A DNA stretch of 64,000 bases from the NCBI RefSeq assembly GCF_954871325.1, contig NC_088775.1:60861561-60925560 (forward strand), given 5' to 3'. Origin of the DNA: Gordionus sp. m RMFG-2023 (lineage: Eukaryota; Nematomorpha; Gordioida; Chordodea; Parachordodidae). This document shows, one piece after another, positions 57,531-64,000 of this stretch (positions within the stretch are counted from its first letter, which is position 1; the number at the start of each line of letters is the position of its first letter). The notes under the pieces were generated by a model. That model was not told where the DNA came from and did no database searches. It saw nothing but the letters and a program-made list of their open reading frames with translations. Position numbers and translations under genes: made by a program.

Positions 57531-58010
57531 TTATAATCTATCAATTAAAAATTAGAGACCGAGTAATTCAATTCCTTATTAATTAGTGATATCGAATTAG
57601 AAATAATAATCTAGATGAGTTGGCTCAGTAGTCGACATTTAAACAACGATATCTTTTAAGTTTTAATATTCATTTTTATTTATATATAGGGGCCATTAAA
57701 TTACAAATAAACAAAATATAGACTAATCATAATCACTTGTCAACCACGATAATTTTTTTTAAACAAAACAATTATTTATTTTTTTAGGGATGTACCAATG
57801 ACATATTGGAATCGGCAATCTATCATTGTTAAAAACATATGATAGTATAATTAAGCCCAAACCGGAAAATGGTCAAACGCAACAATAATAAATTTTAAAG
57901 ACAAAAAAATTGTTGATATCTTTTACACAATTGGATTAGTTATTTCATTAATAAATGATATTTACCCACTCTGGTGATAAGTATCATTAGCCCCTCAACT
58001 ACTTACTATA

Positions 58011-58590
58011 ATGGATTTAAATCTCATCGATTTAAATGACGAATGTGAAAATATTTTGAACTTTTTTGATCCCTTATTAAAAAAATCTAGTTCATCTAAA
58101 AATTATCAATATAATAAAAATGCTTTAAATATATGCCCAACTTTAAAGAAGGAGGAAAAGGTTAATTTTTATATTAATTTAAAAAAATTAAAGTCTAATT
58201 AGGTTAATGAAGGAATTGTAACACCTATTAACGATTCTATTATCATAATTAAAAACACAAAATCAATCGAAGAATTAAAAACATTAATTCACATTCTTTT
58301 GAACAATAATAAAGCACATACAATATATGAAAGCAGATTAATGCTAATTCAAAATCAAATTAATAGAAAACTGAAATTCAATTTTCTTCCTGCTTATACA
58401 TACATATCAGATTTTCAAAATTCTTACAATGCACTTACATTTAAAATGATTGTTTGGTATTCCAACACCAATAAAGTCACATTTACTTGCAGTGGTATAT
58501 CTAATATTATTTAAAAATATATTAAAATGTTTTTATGACATGTATATAACAATTTTTGAAACAGATATAAAAGCAATAAACAATATTTAA
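58011..58590 (+). CDS. Unrecognised small gene with two short introns (about 155 aa)
   Basis: Exons 58011-58160, 58203-58494 and 58565-58590. The introns are 42 nt (GTTAAT...AATTAG) and 70 nt (GTATAT...AAACAG), both GT-AG and in the size range of the small DNAJC11 introns. The first exon would otherwise end at an in-frame TAG at 58200. The protein begins MDLNLIDLNDECENILNFFD, has a Ser/Lys patch, then a helical stretch (TKSIEELKTLIHILLNNNK) and a better-looking C-terminal block, FNFLPAYTYISDFQNSYNAL...VTFTCSDIKAINNI. I do not recognise the family. The last exon is short and less certain. Confidence 0.5.
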
Positions 58591-58591
58591 C

Positions 58592-59300
58592 TAGGGTTGT
58601 GCTGATTCACAAATTTTTGATTTATCTAATCCAATATTTCTAATAACCATGCAAAATCAACTATTACCAATATCAATCTGATATTTAGATTGATTTTTAT
58701 TTACTATCTATTTTTGAACTAATGTCATAAAACATACAATATTTTTTTTGCAATAAAATAACTAATTGTAATTTTGGGAAAAACATTTTTAAAATTTTCT
58801 GCCTTATGAAGAGTTTAAGATTTTCAAAAAAAAAATATTTGCCATTTTTAGGTAAAATTAAATCAAATATATTCTTTAAAAAATGAAAATTTATAAGTAA
58901 ATATTTTGTAATTTTCATGCATAAAAAATTTTTCAAGATGAAATCACAAAAAAACTTTTTTTTCTTATGTCCAAAAAGTGCATTCATGATTTATTAATTG
59001 TTTTTGTTATTTATTACCCAAAAGGCAATCATCTTATTTAAAATTTAGACAATGATTATTACTGAATGTGACTTCTTAAATATTTTTAAATCCTTTTCTT
59101 GATGCAATTACAAATAATATAACATTACATAATATTATATTTTTACCTACTCTTAAAATAATTTGATTTTTTTAAACATTATAAAAAACCTTTTAAATTT
59201 GTAAATTATATACAAAATAAAAATATATTATATAATTATGACATAAAATAGCAAATGATATGAAAATATTGGATGAGATTTTATTTTTTGTAAATATTTA
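58592..59300. repeat. MITE-like repeat, copy 1 (AGGG(T/C)TGTGC end)
   Basis: Starts TAGGGTTGTGCTGATTC at 58592. Segments such as TTTTATTTACTATCTATTTTTG.A..AATGTCAT (58690) and CTGAATGTGACT...AAATCCTTTTCTT (59063) recur at 61375 and 61757. No coding. Confidence 0.55.
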
Positions 59301-59310
59301 TCTGATCTAC

Positions 59311-59474
59311 AGAGTTGTTAAAAGATACTTTTTATATAGTAGATACAGATACATCGTCTAAAATAATATCTAGATACAGATATTTTAATCAAAAATCTAT
59401 CTAGATACAGATACCACATTTTTATATCTAGATACAGGATCTAGATACTTATATCTAGATCCTTTAACAACTCT
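59311..59474. mobile_element. 164-bp MITE with AGAGTTGTTAAAAGAT ends
   Basis: Inverted ends AGAGTTGTTAAAAGATAC and AGAGTTGTTAAAGGATC enclose repeats of TCTAGATACAGATA. A clear target-site duplication was not found. It sits inside or beside the preceding repeat. Confidence 0.65.
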
Positions 59475-59479
59475 GCTAA

Positions 59480-61340
59480 TTAAGATAAATATAATTATTG
59501 GCCTCGTATTCAAATTTATAAGTGGCACCACACTCTATTTAACTCTTAGCTTTAGCTTATCAGACCAAAATTATAACATTACTTACCTATTGGGTCCAAC
59601 CGACCATTTATATTAAATAATAAACCTTTCACATTATTTTACATTATTATAATAATATTTATTAAATATAAATTTTTACAATATGAGTAAAATATAATAT
59701 TCCACCTCACTGTTATGCAATCACTATTAATTATTGTCCTATATTAATTTTCAAATTAAATGAAAATTTATTCTCTTAAAAAATTTAAATTTTAAAATAA
59801 AAATTATTTAAAATTTTATTTTTATAAATAATAATAAAAATATTGTTTTAAATTACCTTATTCATAGATATCAGCTCACCAAGCTATGATCACCACCCCC
59901 TTGTTAGTTTATCTATTCAATTTTTTAAAATCAACAATTATCTTATTTTTTACATTATAATAAAATTTAATTAAGTGTTGTAGCATTTTTTAGTTTTATT
60001 TTATTCAAATGGGTGTAGGTAAGACCACAAATAATATTACTTGTGAGATCATTAACCAGAGAAAAATTTTTGGGAAAGAATTATCCATAAGTTGATCTAC
60101 TATTAAAAAAAAATACTACAGGAATATAAAAATACTTGGCTTTTGAGCATACTTAATATATGGAGGACTTTTAAAGATAACTAATTCAAAAAAGATGATT
60201 CTACAAAAATCTGTTCTAAAAAATTGGCATGTTTTTTTTAAAAATATGATAATAATTTGCATATCTCATCTTCAGAAATATGATTTGATGATATTTCTGA
60301 AATTGAGAAAACAGTTATCAAATTAGATATTCTTTATATAAGGTAAATAAATTAGGCGGATAAGAACAAAAGCTGAAACTTTCCTTCCTGATGGCTTATG
60401 TGGTAGTTTCCATATAGTATAATAGTACAAGTTTGCATGAGTGCAAAACCTCAATAAAGTAGGGGAGATCAGGGTTAGATGACATGCTCTTTGCTCAATT
60501 TTAACATTTTTAAATTTATATTTGGGTTAATTGAGGCTACAATAAAAAGAATATTCGTACTAATCTCTTTTAGTTTGGGCACTATTTATAATTAGTAAAA
60601 GATGCTTTTTGCCATTTAAACGACAGTGTAAAATTGAAAATCATATTAGTTGGCAAATACCTATTTTCAAATATAAAACACAAAATATATTCAAAAATTT
60701 TAATTAATCAATAAACGTTTTAATCTATGCATTAATAAGGGCATATGTGAAAGCCTTGTTTATAGCAATAGAAGGTGCCCATTCGGTACTTTTAATCTGA
60801 TTTCTTTGTTTAGTGGATGTCGTTCATCTTTTCTAATTTTGTCGACTTTATTTCTGAACCCTCTTGTATCATTTATCAACTTTTGAACAACAAACTTCTT
60901 ACATCTTCGCCTAATTGGCCTGTACTTCTTTTCGGTTGCTCAAAAGTTTTCTCCTTTGTCATCTCCTCTTAAAAAGAGTCAAACACCGTTAGGTCCATTT
61001 TATTTTAATCTGTTTGCTCTGATGGATTCAAACGTATATACAGGCTCGCTATCTCTTCTAATTTAGCCGCTATCCATTAACCGTCCAGGAGAGGAGAGCA
61101 TCTAGAGCGAATCTGGTCTAGATGATATGGCATTTTTCAAGCCTTGAACCAAGACGGGTACTGTGGTGTTATTTGGCGTAGTCTTCTCTTTGTATGTTAC
61201 AAGCTTTTTAAGTCTTTTCCATGGTCGTCAGAATCTATTTCATTTTTTATTATTTTTCCAGAGTTCCATGTCGTGGGTCCACGAATACCGCAACTCTTGC
61301 CACTGGTGGTCGCTTTTAATGTCGCACAAATTTTTCACCT
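59480..61340. other. No gene recognised; GC-richer patch at 60780-61330
   Basis: AT-rich to 60470. From 60780 to 61330 base composition rises and both strands carry broken coding-like stretches, suggesting a decayed element that I could not identify. The two overlapping plus-strand open frames near 61144-61537 do not resemble a known protein. Confidence 0.4.
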
Positions 61341-61344
61341 ATAA

Positions 61345-61998
61345 TAAAAAACCGATTCCGATACCGATCCTATATTTTTATTTATTTATTTACCATCTAT
61401 CTTTGTATCAATGTCATGAAAATATTAAATTTTTTTTATTTTTAAAAATCCAGCTAACTTTCAAGGTGCATTTTATCTTTTTTATTCTCCAAAGGTTAAT
61501 AATCTTTTTAAATATTTGCAATGTTTTTAGGGTATAGCTAGTGTTGCAAACAACTCCATTTAGCCGATTTTTAAAAAGGGCTAAAGCAAAATTTTGCCAA
61601 AATATTATTGTCTAAGCCTCGAAATTTTCCTAATAGAAGTCCAAATCTTTCTGTCATCAATGAGCAAAATCAATAATAAGTAATTCACTTTTAGCCAAAA
61701 TCTTGAGTTAAACTTTTTTAAAAATTAGCTATATCTAGCCGTTTAACAACACTAGCTGAATGTGACTCGTTAGATATTTTAAAATCCTTTTCTTATTGCA
61801 GATAATATAACAAAAAATAGTGTTTTAGACTATTTTTTTTAAACATTATAATAAATTAATTGTATTTTAGTTCCTTTCATTAATATATTGTTATGAAATT
61901 ATTTATAAAATAACCCAAAACAATAAAAAAAATATAAGATCGGATCGGTTTTAAAAAAATATCGGCCCGATCCGATATTTAATATTGGCACAGCCCTA
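61345..61998. repeat. MITE-like repeat, copy 2, ending GGCACAGCCCTA
   Basis: Shares segments with 58592-59300. The left side has CCGATTCCGATACCGATCC and the right side GATCGGATCGG...ATCGGCCCGATCCGATAT, then GGCACAGCCCTA. Another MITE (61539-61754) is inserted in it. Confidence 0.55.
61539..61754. mobile_element. 216-bp MITE, TAGTGTTG...AACAACACTA family
   Basis: Begins TAGTGTTGCAAACAACTCC and ends CGTTTAACAACACTA. It shares ATATTATTGTCTAAGCCTCGA with the 49574-49775 copy. The flanks do not show a clear duplication. Confidence 0.65.
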
Positions 61999-62029
61999 AA
62001 AATATTTTAAAATAATCATTATTTTTAAA

Positions 62030-62480
62030 TTAAAAAATGTCCTATGCCAATTTGGCCTATTTACTATATTTGCATAACTAAATAGCAGCTCATCGGGAAC
62101 CGAAGAGGGCAAAATTGTATTATATTTAAAAAAAAATTAAATATTTCTTCAAGCTATCAATATCAAGAAAATCATCTTAGATAATTTAATATATCTAATT
62201 CAATTTCATTATTTTTGGAAGGTATTTACTTAAAGCAAAAATAATCATTCTCAATAAAAGAAGATGAATTTTTGAGTTGTTTCCATGTATTAATATCATC
62301 TTTGAGAATAACATTCTTCATCAAGTAAGAGATATTCCAAATTCTTTTGTTATCGTCACAATCAGCTCATTAATTTTAAATTAATGATTGGAAATGGTGT
62401 CTAGAAATATCAAAAATATTTCCAAATCTTTTATTATGCCAAATTTCGAGGTAGACAAGAAAGTAATTCAGTCTGAGATA
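62030..62480 (-). pseudogene. hAT transposase C-terminal remnant
   Basis: At about 62130-62040 the minus strand reads NTILPSSVPDELLFSYANIV then NRPNWHR, a hAT dimerisation motif. Upstream (about 62360-62220) RIWNISYLMKNVI and DDINTWKQLKNSSSFIEND look like the same decayed frame. Several stops and shifts. Confidence 0.6.
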
Positions 62481-62499
62481 TATTATGTATACTTTTTTT

Positions 62500-62880
62500 T
62501 GTAACAAATAAAATTAGGACTCGGCCCTTTTCAGCCTGTTAAAATTTTTCTCACAAGATAACTGCAGGCCCGTTATTTCATGTTTGTCCGGCCCGATTAA
62601 ATATTTTAATATAAATTTTACGAAAAGTCAGGCACGGGGTCCGTTAAATATTGTACGAATTTTCTGGCCATCACATTTTTAATGTCAATATCCAATCTAT
62701 ATTTATTCCCAATATCCAATCTATATTTATTCCCAATATCCAATCTATATTTATTCCCAATATCAATTAAGGTAAGGCTCTTTTAAAAAAATATCGTAAA
62801 ATTTTAATTACCGGGCTGGCCCATTAAAATATTACGAAATATCCGGCTCGCCTATAATTTTCTATAAAATTGGAATATTT
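62500..62880. repeat. GC-richer hAT-end-like zone with a 24-bp tandem repeat
   Basis: ACTCGGCCC, GGCCCGTTATTTCATG, CCGGCCCGATTAAATATTTT and GGGCTGGCCCATTAAAATAT words resemble subterminal zones of hATs here. Between them AATATCCAATCTATATTTAT + TCCC is repeated three times without change (about 62688-62762). Confidence 0.6.
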
Positions 62881-63014
62881 TATTTATAGATTTAATTTAG
62901 TTAGGTATTTATTAAAATAAAATGAAAATAAATAAACTCTTGTTATTTAAAAGAATATTAATCAAATTCAAAATCAGATATTTGTGAGTCCTGGACCCAT
63001 ATATGTTGTTGCAA

Positions 63015-63090
63015 AGTGGGAACGTTGCAATAAAAATCGAATGTGTGAAAAGTGAGAAAATTGCAATAAAAATCGAATGTATTAAAAAGT
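63015..63090. repeat. Two-copy short direct repeat
   Basis: TTGCAATAAAAATCGAATGT recurs after 37 bp, with similar flanks (GTGGGAACG / GTGAGAAAA). Confidence 0.7.
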
Positions 63091-63499
63091 TATGCAATTC
63101 AACTTTATTCAAAATAAATTATTTAAGAAAATTTCATATATATATAAGTTTTTCTTTTCCAATTCATATATATATATGTATGGATTTAGTTTTACAAAAT
63201 AATTTCTTTCAAAATAAATTAAACATATACTAATGTCCAATTTACATATCACAATTGAACAAAATACAATCTAAAAATATCACCTTAAACCAGTGACGAA
63301 GCGTCAAGTTCACTACTAGGGAAGCAATCAAAAATTTTTATTATTTTATTATAGTCAAACTCAAACCATAAAAACATTAAGATTTATAAATGAGTGGTAT
63401 TCGCCTTTGTTTTTGAGTGAAATGATCAATTACTGCATTATTTAAAGTTATCGCTAGATTTTAAATTTTTTTTCAAGCGAAATCGAAGATACATTCGAT

Positions 63500-63930
63500 A
63501 ATCTATTTTGGCTCATCCTGTTTCTGCAATAAGAATTGATTCTTTTTAAAGATGAAAAACTCGGTTGAAGCCAAAGTTAAGATGAATTTGCATAATTTAA
63601 AAAACTCTTTAAAATTCATCAAATTGGTGTATATTAAAAATTCAAGTATTTCATTAACATTCTTTTTCTTTTTAAATTCATCATCCCGAAACACTACTTT
63701 AAATTAGGTTTCCCTTGTGTAAGTCAAAAAATTGAGAATAAGTTTCGTTTAAATTATTTAATAAATATTTTGTGAAATTTTGATTAAATATATGGAATTT
63801 ACTAATATCTAACAATTCGACGAATTTGATATTTTTTAATGTTTCGAACCGAAAATCAATTTCATTGATTATATTATCTGTTATTTTAATTATCAAATTT
63901 TTATAAAATTCTTTTGTATTGGGCAATTCG
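63500..63930 (-). pseudogene. hAT transposase remnant of the TTF-finger/ZMYM1-like type
   Basis: Minus-strand frames read EFYKNLIIKITDNIINEIDF, then RFETLKNIKFVELLDISKFH, and after a break ILEFLIYTNLMNFKEFFKLC, KFILTLASTEFF. The pattern matches the region before and at the start of the dimerisation domain in the DUF4371-type hATs (FPNIYKLLKILATLPVS). At least two frame breaks. It may continue beyond 64000. Confidence 0.55.
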
Positions 63931-64000
63931 GATCTATTGTTTTTTATCTAAATTGTCTTCAATATTTTCTTTTACATTTAAATTTCTCCAAAACACCTCA

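Overview
The window is nuclear DNA of a very AT-rich, transposon-laden eukaryote, probably an invertebrate animal. Reasons: spliceosomal GT-AG introns, an animal-type DNAJC11 gene, an RTE-type LINE of the kind common in nematodes and other invertebrates, and many hAT, mariner, MULE-like and long-TIR DNA transposons. The species cannot be named from the sequence. No rRNA, tRNA or CRISPR was seen.

Main result: one conserved host gene runs leftward across most of the window. A DNAJC11 homologue (mitochondrial J-protein) starts at 52317 on the minus strand and its recognisable exons continue, in order and in phase, down to about 3783. Exons lie at 52317-51681 (four exons split by introns of 45, 38 and 39 nt), 18077-17657, 17539-17521 (tentative), 17093-17026, 8249-8076, 4582-4453 and 3867-3783. 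Introns are either tiny (34-45 nt) or huge (33.6 kb, 8.8 kb, 3.5 kb). The large introns hold nearly all the mobile elements. The last coding exon or exons after 3783 were not resolved.

Layout: 1-480 is a small foldback repeat. 1078-3100 holds two RTE LINE remnants in opposite orientation. 4583-8075, 8250-17025 and 18078-51680 are the giant DNAJC11 introns. The 8.8-kb intron contains a 5.6-kb hAT (10038-15595), itself hit by a 752-bp hAT and a LINE. The 33.6-kb intron contains a foldback/MULE-like element (about 18565-28420) invaded by a BED-finger hAT and Ty3/gypsy fossils, then a hAT in a LINE (30692-33144), a Russian doll of hATs (34033-41526), a mariner-like element (42087-43770), and a ZBED-type hAT broken by a transposon with about 0.6-kb TIRs (46199-48680). 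Immediately upstream of the DNAJC11 start codon sits a 3.3-kb foldback element (52421-55737) whose arms are arrays of a roughly 118-bp satellite; diverged copies of the satellite continue at 56110-57180.

At 58011-58590 a small unrecognised plus-strand gene with two short introns is predicted. The rest, to 64000, is MITE copies, hAT C-terminal remnants and short repeats. Host coding sequence is about 1.8 kb of 64 kb.
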